From assembly GCA_019308925.1 (NCBI GenBank), contig JAFDHG010000036.1:1-40754 (forward strand): a stretch of DNA of 40,754 nucleotides. The letters are read 5' to 3'. Each line of letters begins with the position of its first letter. The first letter of the stretch is position 1. This DNA comes from Deltaproteobacteria bacterium. GTDB taxonomy: Bacteria > Desulfobacterota > B13-G15 > RBG-16-54-18. Position numbers and translations under genes: made by a program. This document shows, in pieces, positions 24,811 to 33,744 of this stretch. The notes below the pieces were generated by a model. It did not search any database. It had not been told where the DNA came from and saw only the letters and a program-made list of their open reading frames with translations.

Positions 24811-26856
24811 GTGCTGATGGTAGGCGAAAAACAACTACGCAAGACCAGAAACATAGGGTTCATGGCCCACATCGATGCGGGAAAGACCACCGTCACCGAG
24901 AGGATCCTCTACTATACGGGGCGCACCTATAAGATCGGTGAGGTGCACGAGGGGACCACGGTGATGGATTGGATGTCCCAAGAACAGGAGAGGGGGATTA
25001 CCATTACTTCAGCAGTGACCACCTGCCAATGGCGCGATCACATCATCCATATTATTGACACCCCAGGTCATGTAGATTTCACCATTGAGGTGGAGAGGTC
25101 TTTACGGGTGCTTGACGGGGCCATTGCCGTGTTCTGTGGGGTAGGGGGGGTGGAACCTCAGTCGGAGACCGTATGGCACCAGGCCGATAAGTACCGGGTC
25201 CCCAAGATCGCTTTTGTCAACAAAATGGATCGGGTAGGAGCTGATTTCTTCGGCACGGTGGAGATGATGACCGAAAAACTCGGGGCCGATCCGTTGGTAG
25301 TCCAGATCCCTTGGGGGGTAGAGGATTCCTTTGGTGGGGTAATAGACCTGATCAAGATGAAAGGGATCATCTGGGAAGAGGATACTCTGGGGGCGGTCTA
25401 TCAGGAGATCGGGATCCCCGAAGGCATTCTCCCCCAGGCCCAGGAGTACCGGGAGCGCCTCTTGGAGAAGGTGGCAGAGACCGACGACCTCCTGATAGAA
25501 AAGTATTTAAGCGCGGAGGCAATCTCTGAGGGGGAATTAAAGAGGGCCATCAGAAAGGCGACTGTTGAGGTTAAAGTGGTGCCGGTGCTATGTGGGGCCG
25601 CCTTAAGGAACAAGGGGGTTCAACCCCTCCTGGACGCCATCGTAGATTACCTCCCCTCACCCCTGGATGTCCCTCCGGTGGAGGGAGTAAACCCACGCAC
25701 CAAAGAGATCGAACAGCGAAGAAGCGATGAGGATGAACCCCTCTGCGCCCTGGCCTTCAAGATCATGATGGACCAGGGGAGGAAGCTCACCTACCTCAGG
25801 GTCTATTCAGGGGTCATGGAGACGGGTAAGATCGTCTATAACGCCAATTTGGACGAAGAGGAACGCGTGGCGAGGATCTTTGAGATGCACGCCAACCACC
25901 GCAGGAGGCTCGATCGGGCGAAGGCGGGGGAGATCGTGGCTGTAATGGGGTTAAAGGAGACCTCGACCGGGAACACCCTCTGCGATCGTGCCCACCCTAT
26001 CCTGCTGGAGCCGATAGAGTTCTACAAGCCGGTCATCTCCGTGGCAGTGGAACCCAAGACCAATCAGGACCAGGATAAGCTCCCCTTTGCCCTGGAGAAA
26101 CTGAGCGAAGAAGACCCCACTTTTAAGGTGAGATATGACGATGACACCGGGCAGACAATTATCTCGGGGATGGGAGAACTCCACCTTGATGTCCTCATCA
26201 AGAGGTTGGTGGAGGAGTACAATTTGGCGGTTAATGTCGGCAGACCCCAGGTGGTCTATCGTGAGACCATCGTGAAACCAGCGGAGGTGGAAGGAAGATT
26301 CTCCAAGGTGATCGAAGAAGTCCCTCACAGTGCTGAGATCAACTTGGAGATCATCCCCAATGAGAGGGGAAAAGGGATTGAGTTCATCTCCCTGGTACCT
26401 GCGGAAGAGATACCTCAGGAATATCTCGAGGCTATACAGGCCGGCGTGGAGGATTCTTCCACTGTGGGTGCACTCATGGGTTACCCCCTCACCGATATAA
26501 AGGTCCTGTTCAAGGGTGCCCGCTACACTCAAGATGAGTTCACTACCATGGTCCTTAAGGTGGCAGCATCTCAAGCCCTGCGCGAGGCCTGCCAGAAGGG
26601 TGGCCCACTACTCTTGGAGCCCATGATGGAATTGGACGTCATGGTCCCTGAGGAGTTCATGGGTGAGGTGATCGGCGACATACAGTCGAGAAAGGGATCC
26701 ATTGAGTCCATCAGTACAAAGGGGAAGATGGCGATGATTAAGGCCCTCACCCCCTTGACCAGCATGTTTGGGTATTCCACTGATCTAAGGTCCATGACCC
26801 AGGGGAGGGGGACCTTTTCCATGCGTTTTTCTCATTACGACAAGGTGGTAGATTGA
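24811..26856 (+). CDS. fusA: Elongation factor G
   Basis: 681 residues from GTG 24811; ATG 24817 is an equal or better start and would remove two residues. GTPase motifs are AHIDAGKTT (P-loop), DTPGHVDF and NKMD. Domains II-V follow, with [11 protein letters not shown] near the C-terminus. It catalyses ribosomal translocation. It is slightly shorter than the about 692 of classical EF-G and stands outside a str operon (no rpsL, rpsG or tuf here), so it could be a second copy (EF-G2 type). birA overlaps its stop by 4 nt. Confidence 0.95.
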   Translation: MLMVGEKQLRKTRNIGFMAHIDAGKTTVTERILYYTGRTYKIGEVHEGTTVMDWMSQEQERGITITSAVTTCQWRDHIIHIIDTPGHVDFTIEVERSLRVLDGAIAVFCGVGGVEPQSETVWHQADKYRVPKIAFVNKMDRVGADFFGTVEMMTEKLGADPLVVQIPWGVEDSFGGVIDLIKMKGIIWEEDTLGAVYQEIGIPEGILPQAQEYRERLLEKVAETDDLLIEKYLSAEAISEGELKRAIRKATVEVKVVPVLCGAALRNKGVQPLLDAIVDYLPSPLDVPPVEGVNPRTKEIEQRRSDEDEPLCALAFKIMMDQGRKLTYLRVYSGVMETGKIVYNANLDEEERVARIFEMHANHRRRLDRAKAGEIVAVMGLKETSTGNTLCDRAHPILLEPIEFYKPVISVAVEPKTNQDQDKLPFALEKLSEEDPTFKVRYDDDTGQTIISGMGELHLDVLIKRLVEEYNLAVNVGRPQVVYRETIVKPAEVEGRFSKVIEEVPHSAEINLEIIPNERGKGIEFISLVPAEEIPQEYLEAIQAGVEDSSTVGALMGYPLTDIKVLFKGARYTQDEFTTMVLKVAASQALREACQKGGPLLLEPMMELDVMVPEEFMGEVIGDIQSRKGSIESISTKGKMAMIKALTPLTSMFGYSTDLRSMTQGRGTFSMRFSHYDKVVD

Positions 26857-27839
26857 GAGGCGCGGAGATAGCCGGTAGGATATTGGAGATGTTGAGGGGC
26901 AGCAAGGGTTATCTTTCTGGAGTAGAGATGAGCAAGGTCTTGGGGATAAGCAGGAGCGCCATCTGGAAACACATCAGATCCCTGCGCAGGGAAGGTTATA
27001 AGATTGAGGCCAAGCCTGCCAGTGGGTATAGATTGGTCGCCGTCCCCTCACATCTCACCACCTGGGAGATCCAAGCTGGCCTTGGGACCCAGGTATTTGG
27101 ACACAGGATTCATGCATTCTCTCAGGTGGACTCCACCAATGAGGTCGCCTTTCGCCTCGCCATGGAGGGGGCAAAAGAAGGGGAGGTGGTTGTGGCAGAG
27201 GCACAGACCAGGGGTAAAGGGAGGATGAGGCGCAGTTGGGAGTCTCCGTTGGGTTTTAACATCTACCTATCCCTTATCCTCAGACCAAAGATCCCACCGA
27301 GCAGGATACCCTTGATTACCCTGATGGCGGCGGTGGCCAGCGCCGAGGCCATAGAAGAGGTCACTGCACTTGCCCCCACCATAAAGTGGCCAAACGACCT
27401 GCTGACAAGGAGGAGGAAGTTAGGGGGTATCCTCACGGAGGCGGATATGGAGATGGATAGGATAAATTTCGTCATCTTAGGGATAGGGATCAACGTCAAT
27501 ATGCCCCGCAACTTCTTCCCCCTCCCCCTAAAGGATAGGGCCACCTCCTTAAGAGAGGAGTTGGGAAGGGAGATTTCAAGGGCCGTTCTCATCCAAGCAC
27601 TCCTGCGGAAGATGGAGGTTTGGTACAGGAGGCTCAGCGAAAATAAGGGGGGGGAGCTCAGACAGAGATGGGAGGATCTCTCTCAGGTAAAGGGAAGAGA
27701 GGTAGAGGTTAGCTTTATGGGAGAGATGATTAAGGGAAAGGCCTTGGGGATAGATGAAGATGGGGCCTTGCTGGTGCAAGAGGCCGGGGGAAGGGTGAAG
27801 AGGATAGTAGCTGGTGATGTAAGGGTAGCGGGATGGTGA
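26853..27839 (+). CDS. birA: Biotin operon repressor / biotin-[acetyl-CoA-carboxylase] ligase
   Basis: 328 residues with a TTG start overlapping the fusA stop, supported by AAGGTGG 5 nt upstream. The N-terminal winged helix ([22 protein letters not shown]) can bind DNA. The ligase core carries [21 protein letters not shown] and KWPNDL, followed by a BPL C-terminal SH3-like region. It attaches biotin to the carboxyl carrier protein of acetyl-CoA carboxylase, whose accD lies in the same window. Presence of the HTH suggests it also controls biotin genes. Followed by coaX after 3 nt. Confidence 0.95.
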   Translation: MRGAEIAGRILEMLRGSKGYLSGVEMSKVLGISRSAIWKHIRSLRREGYKIEAKPASGYRLVAVPSHLTTWEIQAGLGTQVFGHRIHAFSQVDSTNEVAFRLAMEGAKEGEVVVAEAQTRGKGRMRRSWESPLGFNIYLSLILRPKIPPSRIPLITLMAAVASAEAIEEVTALAPTIKWPNDLLTRRRKLGGILTEADMEMDRINFVILGIGINVNMPRNFFPLPLKDRATSLREELGREISRAVLIQALLRKMEVWYRRLSENKGGELRQRWEDLSQVKGREVEVSFMGEMIKGKALGIDEDGALLVQEAGGRVKRIVAGDVRVAGW

Positions 27840-27842
27840 AAG

Positions 27843-28619
27843 ATGCTGCTTGTCATTGATGTGGGCAATACCCATACGGTATTGGGGGTCTTTGTGGGAG
27901 ATAAACTCCGTCATCACTGGCGGGTGGCAACTGAACCAGAGAGGACGGTCGATGAGTTTGGCATTCTCCTCGGTAACCTCTTCAGCTTTCACGGTATCAG
28001 GCCCGAGGGGATTAAAGGGATGGTCATCTCATGTGTGGTTCCTCCGATGCTTCCGATCTTGGAAGAGGTGGCGGAGGGGTATTTTCATATCAAGCCGTTG
28101 GTGATAGGTCCAGGGATCAAGACAGGGATGCCCATCTTCTATGATAATCCCGTTGAGGTAGGTGCAGACAGGATCGTCAACTCCGTGGCTGCATATGAAC
28201 AGTATCACCAAGAGCTGATCGTGGTTGATTTTGGTACCTCCACTACCTTTGATTTTATATCCGCCAAAGGGGAATACATGGGAGGGGCTATTGCCCCTGG
28301 GATAGGGATCTCCATGGAAGCCCTATTTCAACGGGCCTCCAAACTGCCCCGGGTGGAGTTGCTCAAACCCAAGGGGGTAATAGGCAAAAACACAGTACAC
28401 AGCATGCAAGCCGGAATCTTCTATGGTTATGTGGGGTTAGTAGATGGCATGGTCAGGAGGATACAAGAGGAGACCAACTCCAATCCCAAGGTGGTGGCCA
28501 CAGGGGGTTGGGCCCGTTTAATCGCCTCTGAGTCCAAGACCATCCATGAGGTGGACGAACTCCTCACCCTCAAGGGGTTAAGGATCATCTACCTGCGCAA
28601 CATCACCAGGAAAAAGTAA
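27843..28619 (+). CDS. coaX: Type III pantothenate kinase
   Basis: 258 residues. The N-terminal phosphate-binding [16 protein letters not shown], the substrate segment [12 protein letters not shown] and [13 protein letters not shown], and the [13 protein letters not shown] loop are diagnostic of CoaX. It phosphorylates pantothenate at the start of coenzyme A synthesis and is insensitive to CoA feedback in characterised members. The birA-coaX pair is widespread in bacteria. A GC-rich hairpin follows the stop at 28654. Confidence 0.95.
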   Translation: MLLVIDVGNTHTVLGVFVGDKLRHHWRVATEPERTVDEFGILLGNLFSFHGIRPEGIKGMVISCVVPPMLPILEEVAEGYFHIKPLVIGPGIKTGMPIFYDNPVEVGADRIVNSVAAYEQYHQELIVVDFGTSTTFDFISAKGEYMGGAIAPGIGISMEALFQRASKLPRVELLKPKGVIGKNTVHSMQAGIFYGYVGLVDGMVRRIQEETNSNPKVVATGGWARLIASESKTIHEVDELLTLKGLRIIYLRNITRKK

Positions 28620-28653
28620 ACCCAAATACTGCGTTAAGAAGCCAGAGTGAATT

Positions 28654-28680
28654 GCCCCGCCCACAGGGCAGGGCTTCTCC
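28654..28680 (+). terminator. Hairpin after coaX
   Basis: GCCCCGCCC (28654-28662) pairs with GGGCAGGGC (28666-28674) with one wobble, followed by TTCTCCTTT. The sequence also resembles the subterminal hairpins of IS200/IS605-type elements, but no element is present. Confidence 0.5.
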
Positions 28681-28699
28681 TTTGGTTTCAAAACAATTT

Positions 28700-28720
28700 C
28701 CTCCCCCTTGATGGGGGAGG
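28700..28720. repeat. CCTCCCCC/GGGGGAGG dispersed-type hairpin
   Basis: A perfect 8-bp stem with loop TTGAT is followed by ATAAAGG. Its form resembles GC-rich intergenic repeats seen in many bacterial genomes; only one copy is in this window. Confidence 0.4.
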
Positions 28721-28812
28721 ATAAAGGTATCAATTGACCGCTATTGATTCCATCCCAAAGACATCAACCTTTGTTGCAGCATCGCCCCTCATCTATAGGG
28801 ATGTCATTTCTA

Positions 28813-28841
28813 TTGCAAGCCATTGAGTGTTAAGATAGTAT
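28813..28841 (+). promoter_or_regulatory. Candidate promoter for the DUF433/DUF5615 pair
   Basis: TTGCAA (28813-28818) and TAGTAT (28836-28841) are separated by 17 bp, each 4 of 6. The start codon follows at 28879 behind a strong AAGGAGG. Confidence 0.4.
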
Positions 28842-28878
28842 AAGGTTTAAATCTTACCCAACAAGGAGGATAACGTTT

Positions 28879-29130
28879 ATGAATGAAGAGAGGAAAGACC
28901 TTAAAAGATTTATCCAATCTGACCCTGATATTATGATGGGAAAACCTGTGATTGTTGGTACCAGGATCACGGTGGAATTGATTTTAGAAAAACTTGCCGC
29001 AGGTGAAACTATTGAACAGATACTCAAAGCTCACCCCCGTTTAACAGAAGAAGCTGTCAGAGCGGCTTTGGCCTTTGCATCAGAAGCCTTAAGGGCAGAT
29101 GTAGTTTACCCTATCCGTAAGACAATATAG
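28879..29130 (+). CDS. DUF433 family protein, probable antitoxin
   Basis: 83 residues behind a strong AAGGAGGATAACGTTT ribosome binding site. The signature DPDIMMGKPVIVGTRITVELILEKLAAGET, then HPRLTEEAVRAALAFA, identifies DUF433, a small winged-helix-like family often paired with PIN-like toxins. The protein probably binds and neutralises the product of the next gene and may repress its own promoter; both are inferences from the family. The next gene starts with no spacer. Similar end motifs of the intergenic repeat family flank the pair. Confidence 0.88.
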   Translation: MNEERKDLKRFIQSDPDIMMGKPVIVGTRITVELILEKLAAGETIEQILKAHPRLTEEAVRAALAFASEALRADVVYPIRKTI

Positions 29131-29484
29131 ATGAAATTCTTAGCTGACGAAAATATAGAAAGGGAAATCGTAAACTGCCTTCGGGAGGAGGGACACGTAG
29201 TTTTTTATGTAGCTGAGATGGAGCCAGGCATATCAGATGAAGCGGTACTTAACTTAGCAAACAAAGAAAAGGCGATCTTAATGACCTCAGATAAGGATTT
29301 TGGGGAGTTAGTGTTTAGATTAAATCGTATACACCAAGGGGTGGTACTTGTGCGATTGGCGGGTTTATACCCTGAGGAAAAAGAAGGGATTATATTAGGG
29401 GTTATCAAAGAGCATAAAGACGAACTTCTGTCCGCCTTTACTGTTATCAGTCCAAACAGTGTCCGCATAAGAAAAAAGAAATGA
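29131..29484 (+). CDS. DUF5615 PIN-like protein, probable toxin nuclease
   Basis: 117 residues. The N-terminus MKFLADENIEREIVNCLREEGH and the acidic TSDKDFGELVF motif are those of the DUF5615 (Mut7-C/PIN-like) family. D6, E7, D54 and D56-type residues could coordinate metal for RNA cleavage. It begins directly at the DUF433 stop codon and has no good ribosome binding site of its own, so it is probably translated by coupling, as for many toxin genes. Toxin activity is inferred, not shown. Confidence 0.87.
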   Translation: MKFLADENIEREIVNCLREEGHVVFYVAEMEPGISDEAVLNLANKEKAILMTSDKDFGELVFRLNRIHQGVVLVRLAGLYPEEKEGIILGVIKEHKDELLSAFTVISPNSVRIRKKK

Positions 29485-29526
29485 GAGGATTAAAGGAAGT
29501 ACAGGTATCTTGTTTTTAACTCGACT

Positions 29527-29551
29527 TTCCCGTGAAGCACCTTCACGGGAA
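29527..29551. repeat. CGTGAA hairpin between convergent genes
   Basis: TTCCCGTGAAG (29527-29537) and CTTCACGGGAA (29541-29551) form a perfect 11-bp stem with a three-base loop. It matches the end hairpin of repeat copies 2 and 3 at the CGTGAA/TTCACG core. It may also terminate transcription in both directions. Confidence 0.7.
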
Positions 29552-29554
29552 GAC

Positions 29555-30471
29555 TTACGACATAAATCTTTCATAAAAGAGCCCGTATCGTAGGCCATGG
29601 CAACTGATGTGGATCTTCTCTTTTTGTAACCTCTCCATAGAGAAAAGGATGATCATGGCCCCAGCCAGGATGATATCGGCCCGCTTGTGGGGGAGACCTT
29701 TGATCTTTTTTCTCGTCGCAAGATCCTTTCCTTGCAGATCTTTTATCTGGGCCCTGAGCTCGCCGATGGAGAGCTGCAGCCCATGGACCTTCTCCCTTGC
29801 AAACCCCTCCTGGCACAGATGGATGGAACCCAGGGTTACGGCAGTGCCCCCTATTCCCACTAATTCACCCACCATGGCTGAAGGGAGGCAGTAGAGGGTT
29901 TCTTTGATCTCCTTTTGAAGCCTTATGACATCATCCTGAGAAGGGGGGTCAATGGTCAAGAACTCCTCTGTTAGTTGTACAGCCCCCAGGGGGAGGGTGA
30001 TGGTCTGCACTTGATGCGAGGAGCTTCCTCCTTGAGGTAAGATATACTCGGTGCTTCCCCCTCCTACGTCTATCACCAAGGCCTCCTGGGGCATAAGGGG
30101 GTCTCTCTGTACCGCCAAAAAGGAGAGATAGGCCTCCTCTTCCCCCTTGATGACCTGGGGGGATATGCCGCACTCCTTTTGGACTAGTTGGATAAATTCC
30201 TCGGCGCCCCCTGCCATGCGCAGGGGATTGGTCCCCACAGCAGCGATCTCCTTTACCCCCTTCTGATGACAAAAGGAGACAAATCTCTTCAATGCAGAGA
30301 TGCTTTCTTGGACGCTGCGTTGGTCCAGCCCCCCCCTCTTTGCAGTCCTCTCCCCAGGCGGGTGGTCTCTGCTATGTCCATGACCACCTCGAGGGAACCC
30401 TGGGGGGTTATCTGCCCTATTAACAGCAGGATGGTGTTAGAGCCTATATCAATGGTGGCGTAACAATTCAA
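29555..30471 (-). pseudogene. ppx: Ppx/GppA phosphatase family gene with a frameshift
   Basis: The N-terminal 40 residues start at ATG 30471 (MNCYATIDIGSNTILLLIG, then ETTRLGRGLQ) and lie in one frame, which runs into a stop at 30289. The rest (VGTNPLRMAGG, VIDVGGGSTEYI, GIGGTAVTLG, LPHKRADIILAG) lies in the -1 frame to a stop at 29555. The frames meet at a run of eight G on the coding strand (plus 30329-30336); nine or six G would restore one protein of about 305 residues. The family hydrolyses polyphosphate or pppGpp. The change may be a sequencing error, a true mutation or a slippage site. The start lies 10 nt after the DUF6485 gene. Confidence 0.9.
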
Positions 30472-30481
30472 GGAAGATATC

Positions 30482-30676
30482 CTATTGATAGCAGGCGATA
30501 AACCTCTCTATAGAGCGGTCAAAGGTCCTTTCAACCTCAGGGGGAAAAAGGCACCCTGGTAGCTCCCCTCGACTCCAATGATATCTGATACACTCACAGC
30601 ACTTTCCCTTTTTATCACATGGTTCATAGGTACAGGGACACTGCTTTTTGTTTTCCTCCAGATTACATTGTATCAT
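30482..30676 (-). CDS. DUF6485-type small cysteine-rich protein
   Basis: 64 residues behind AGAAGGAGAAAAAG. Nine cysteines are present (C4, C13, C15, C20, C26, C27, C29, C42, C62) in the pattern [38 protein letters not shown], which I associate with DUF6485. The spacing suggests metal or Fe-S binding; function is unknown. It lies 10 nt upstream of the Ppx gene and is probably co-transcribed with it. Confidence 0.82.
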   Translation of the reverse strand: MIQCNLEENKKQCPCTYEPCDKKGKCCECIRYHWSRGELPGCLFPPEVERTFDRSIERFIACYQ

Positions 30677-30727
30677 CTTTTTCTCCTTCTGTTTTTGGGC
30701 TAAATTTATCGGAACCCCTGAGAACTG

Positions 30728-31786
30728 TCAATATAGAGGGACGGAGAGGGTCTTTATCCATCTCAATTTCAGAATCAAGTAGACCTCCCTGCCTATTTGC
30801 AAGTCCATTCCTTCCCCTACTTCAGTGGGTATCTCGGCCATAAGGGTATGGTCGCCTACCTTCAACTTTATCTTGGTCAGAGATGATGAAGGGGTCATCT
30901 CCATGATCATCCCCTTGAACCTGTTCAGGTCCGGTCCAGGGGGTTTGTCTGTTGAGATGTAGATGTCCCGGGGGGAGATGGCAATCTTCTTTATCTCAAC
31001 CCCCTCATGGGGCACCACTATGGTGAGACCCCCGGTGCCGATCTCCATTAGGCCCAGGCCTAGCTCCCGGCAATATTCACAGGGCAAGATGTTTGGGGAA
31101 CCGATGAACTCTGAGATGCGTTCGTTTTGGGGGTTAAAGAAGATTTCCTCTGGAGTCCCCACCTGCTCCAGCGACCCTTGGTGGATGACGGCTATCCTAT
31201 CCCCTATCTCCTCTGCCTCCCTTTGGTTATGGGTCACATAGATGGTGGTTATTCCTAACTCCTTCTGCAGAAGTTGCAGTTCTATCCGAAGATATTTTGA
31301 TGTCCTGAAGTCAAGGTTGCTCAAGGGTTCATCGAAGAGCAGGACTTGAGGAGAGGGGGCGAGGGTTCGGGCCAAGGCCACCCTCTGTTTCTCACCTCCA
31401 CTTAGATGCCTGGGGTAGCGAGACGACAGGTGCTTTATCTTCATCATCTGGAGTAGTTCCCCGACTCTGGCTTCCACTCCACTCTGAGATTGCTTTTGGG
31501 CTCTTAAACCATAAGCTATATTGGAGGCAACATCGAGGTGAGGAAATAAGGCTAATTCTTGAAACAGGTAGCCTACTTTCCTTTTACTGGTAGCCAGTTT
31601 GTCTACCGGCTCGCCATCAAAAAGGACTGATCCTTCATAATCAATTAGTCCGGCAATGATATTCAGCAGAGTGCTTTTCCCAGCACCATTTGGCCCCAAC
31701 AATACTAGTAATTCTTTATCGAATACCTCCAGGTTGACATTTTGACAGACGTATTTAGATATATTTTTAAGTTGGATAGATGGCAT
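30728..31786 (-). CDS. ABC transporter ATP-binding protein
   Basis: 352 residues. Walker A GPNGAGKST (31-39), Q-loop FQELALFP, signature LSGGEKQRVALA (128-139) and Walker B LLFDEPLSNLD (149-159) are intact. The C-terminal 110 residues form a TOBE-like domain (PRDIYISTDKPPG, LKVGDHTLMAEIP), as in molybdate, spermidine or maltose-type importers. SsuB/TauB-type partners of NitT/TauT permeases usually lack this extension, so the domain may sense substrate or a metal oxyanion. It energises the permease encoded 1 nt upstream. Third gene of the ABC operon. Confidence 0.93.
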   Translation of the reverse strand: MPSIQLKNISKYVCQNVNLEVFDKELLVLLGPNGAGKSTLLNIIAGLIDYEGSVLFDGEPVDKLATSKRKVGYLFQELALFPHLDVASNIAYGLRAQKQSQSGVEARVGELLQMMKIKHLSSRYPRHLSGGEKQRVALARTLAPSPQVLLFDEPLSNLDFRTSKYLRIELQLLQKELGITTIYVTHNQREAEEIGDRIAVIHQGSLEQVGTPEEIFFNPQNERISEFIGSPNILPCEYCRELGLGLMEIGTGGLTIVVPHEGVEIKKIAISPRDIYISTDKPPGPDLNRFKGMIMEMTPSSSLTKIKLKVGDHTLMAEIPTEVGEGMDLQIGREVYLILKLRWIKTLSVPLY

Positions 31787-31787
31787 A

Positions 31788-32555
31788 TTACCTCCACTGG
31801 CTGGTCAACCTCGTTTCCAAATAGGCAAAGAACTTCTCGAAGGTGAGACACATCACGGATAATACTATCAGGCAAACGATGATGATGTCTATGCGGATGA
31901 GGCTTTCCGCTTTCATCATCAGGGCTCCGATTCCGGTAGGGATAGCTACCATTTCAGCAGCTATTATCACCCGCCATGCCATCCCCGCTTCTAACCTCAG
32001 CCCAGTGAAGATATTAGGTAGGGCTAAGGGCATAACCACTGTGATCAGAATCCTAATATCTGAAGCGCCCAGCGTTCTAGCCACCTGGATGTAATCCTCG
32101 TCTACATTTTTGATACCGGTGACGGTATTATAGAGGACGGGAAAGAAGGAGCAGATAAATATTATAGTGATCGGCAGTGCTTCACCTATTCCAAGCCATA
32201 GCATCAATAGTGGTAGCCAGCCGAGGGCGGGGATGGGGTAGAGGAGGCTGATTATGGGGTTCAGTGCCTTATGTACAAAATCCCTCCACCCCATTATGAT
32301 TCCTATAGTTATGCCAGCTATAGAACCGGCGCAGAAGCCAATCAAGACCCGGACCAGGCTAGCAAGAAAATTATCCCCCAGCACTCCATTGGTTGTCAGG
32401 GTATAAAACTCTTGTATTACGGCGGAGAACGGGGGGAAGAAGAACTGCCCTGGGATCAGGTTCAGTCGAGCGACTATTTCCCATATAGCCAGGAATATGG
32501 CCACAGGTAGTATCCCCCAACCTGGTCTAATTTTCTTTAGCCTATTCACCTTCAA
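31788..32555 (-). CDS. ABC transporter permease (NitT/TauT type)
   Basis: 255 residues with about six membrane segments. The EAA-type coupling loop is visible (ARTLGASDIRILITVVMPLALPNIFTGLRL without a break across the helix turn). The N-terminus WGILPVAIFLAIWEIVARLNLIPGQFFFPP is typical of SsuC/TauC/NrtB permeases. It overlaps the binding-protein gene by 14 nt and stops 1 nt before the ATPase gene, so the three are translationally linked. Substrate unknown; sulfonates, nitrate, thiamine precursors and metal oxyanions are among family substrates. Confidence 0.93.
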   Translation of the reverse strand: MKVNRLKKIRPGWGILPVAIFLAIWEIVARLNLIPGQFFFPPFSAVIQEFYTLTTNGVLGDNFLASLVRVLIGFCAGSIAGITIGIIMGWRDFVHKALNPIISLLYPIPALGWLPLLMLWLGIGEALPITIIFICSFFPVLYNTVTGIKNVDEDYIQVARTLGASDIRILITVVMPLALPNIFTGLRLEAGMAWRVIIAAEMVAIPTGIGALMMKAESLIRIDIIIVCLIVLSVMCLTFEKFFAYLETRLTSQWR

Positions 32556-33558
32556 GGAAGCTCAAATCCAGAATATCCTCAGCTTTGAAGCTGCTCTTTA
32601 TATAGCCTAGCTCTGCCAGATAATCTATCTCTTCCTGAACCATTTTAGGGTCAATATCGGTAGTACACTTCATTCTGATAGTCAAGGACCTCAATATAGC
32701 CTCTGGAGTAATTTCCAATTTGGCGGCGACCTTTCCTACCCTTAGAGGGAAAACCTCTTTGCCGGCAACCGTCAACTCACCAGCGACGATTCGAGCCGCA
32801 TCTTCCGGATGTTTATTAATGTATTGGACCCCTCGCCGAGTTATCTTTACCAGCTTTCTAACTACCTCAGGATGGTCTCTTATGAGGTCATCCCTTGCTA
32901 CTAGAACGCTCCCTTGCATATCAGACCAGACGTCCTGTGCCGTCAGGAGCACCTTGAATCCTAATTCCTCGCCCATTGTGGGGAACTGCTCACAACAAAA
33001 ACCCGCATCTATTTGCCCCATCTTGAGGGCGAGGAGCACCTTGGGCGGAGGCATGCGCCGGACTTTCTTCAGTATCTTCTCTTTATCAAGCCGATACTTT
33101 TCCATCATCTTATGCATGACTGCGTCTGTAGGACTTCCCTCCCGTTGGCAAGCCAGGCGGATATCGGGCCTTTCTAAATCCTTAACGGTTTTTACCTTGT
33201 TGGGATCAACGAGTAATCCGTAGCCATACTTATGCGTTCCGGCAACAACCTTTATCGGCACTTTGCCATTGGCATAAGCACTTATGGCCGGTATCAGGCA
33301 GACGTAGGCCACATTGATATCGCCCCGGCCTAGAGCTGCAGCCAGGGCCATGCCGGTTATATAGTTATCAAAAGCGGTGACGTCTAAACCTTCGGCTTGA
33401 AACCAACCTTGTTTTTTTGCTATGTGGGCACTGGCTGCGTGGTCAACGAACTCCACCGCCATATGGATGGGGACAGCCGCCTTCTCCATTGGAACAACTC
33501 CTCCAAGAGGAATGAAAATCACTAATCCTGCCAAGAGTAAAACGAGTAGCCTTTTCAT
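32542..33558 (-). CDS. ABC transporter substrate-binding protein (NMT1/SsuA-like)
   Basis: 338 residues from ATG 33558, fixed by GAAAGGAGGAATAAATCA; the longer start at 33582 precedes this site. A signal peptide (MKRLLVLLLAGLVIFIPL) leads into IHMAVEFVDHAASAHIAKKQGWFQAEGLDV, the standard opening of NitT/TauT binding proteins, and GRGDINVAYVC, QREGSPTDAV follow. The binding protein should be periplasmic and deliver a small organic or oxyanion ligand to the permease. The substrate cannot be told. It probably follows the padR-like gene in the same transcript. Confidence 0.93.
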   Translation of the reverse strand: MKRLLVLLLAGLVIFIPLGGVVPMEKAAVPIHMAVEFVDHAASAHIAKKQGWFQAEGLDVTAFDNYITGMALAAALGRGDINVAYVCLIPAISAYANGKVPIKVVAGTHKYGYGLLVDPNKVKTVKDLERPDIRLACQREGSPTDAVMHKMMEKYRLDKEKILKKVRRMPPPKVLLALKMGQIDAGFCCEQFPTMGEELGFKVLLTAQDVWSDMQGSVLVARDDLIRDHPEVVRKLVKITRRGVQYINKHPEDAARIVAGELTVAGKEVFPLRVGKVAAKLEITPEAILRSLTIRMKCTTDIDPKMVQEEIDYLAELGYIKSSFKAEDILDLSFLEGE

Positions 33559-33663
33559 TGATTTATTCCTCCTTTCGTTCAACCATTTTTATTTTCGCAG
33601 AGCCTTATCCTTCTTAGCTTTAGTATCACGAAGACCTCTTTGCTGACCTCCAAATCCATGGCT

Positions 33664-33693
33664 TTAAAAACAACAAAGCAGGATCTTTTTCAT
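33664..33693 (-). CDS. Possible nine-residue leader peptide upstream of the ABC operon
   Basis: ATG 33693 follows a near-perfect AAAGGAGGTATTCAG site and encodes MKKILLCCF before TAA. A second short frame (MDLEVSKEV..., 26 codons, 33575-33655) follows in the same leader without a ribosome binding site. Such a short, strongly initiated frame 100 nt before the binding-protein gene could be a leader peptide or the broken start of a small gene. Confidence 0.3.
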   Translation of the reverse strand: MKKILLCCF

Positions 33694-33744
33694 CTGAATA
33701 CCTCCTTTTCTAGCTTTTGCTTTTAAGAAATTGCTTACCAGCCT

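Noticed and set aside
25951-26574. 207-codon minus-strand frame inside fusA
   Set aside because: It is a shadow of the highly expressed EF-G gene and has no ribosome binding site or family features.
28654-28720. IS200/IS605-like hairpins after coaX
   Set aside because: The hairpins resemble such ends, but no tnpA, tnpB or omega-RNA-like region is present between or beside them.
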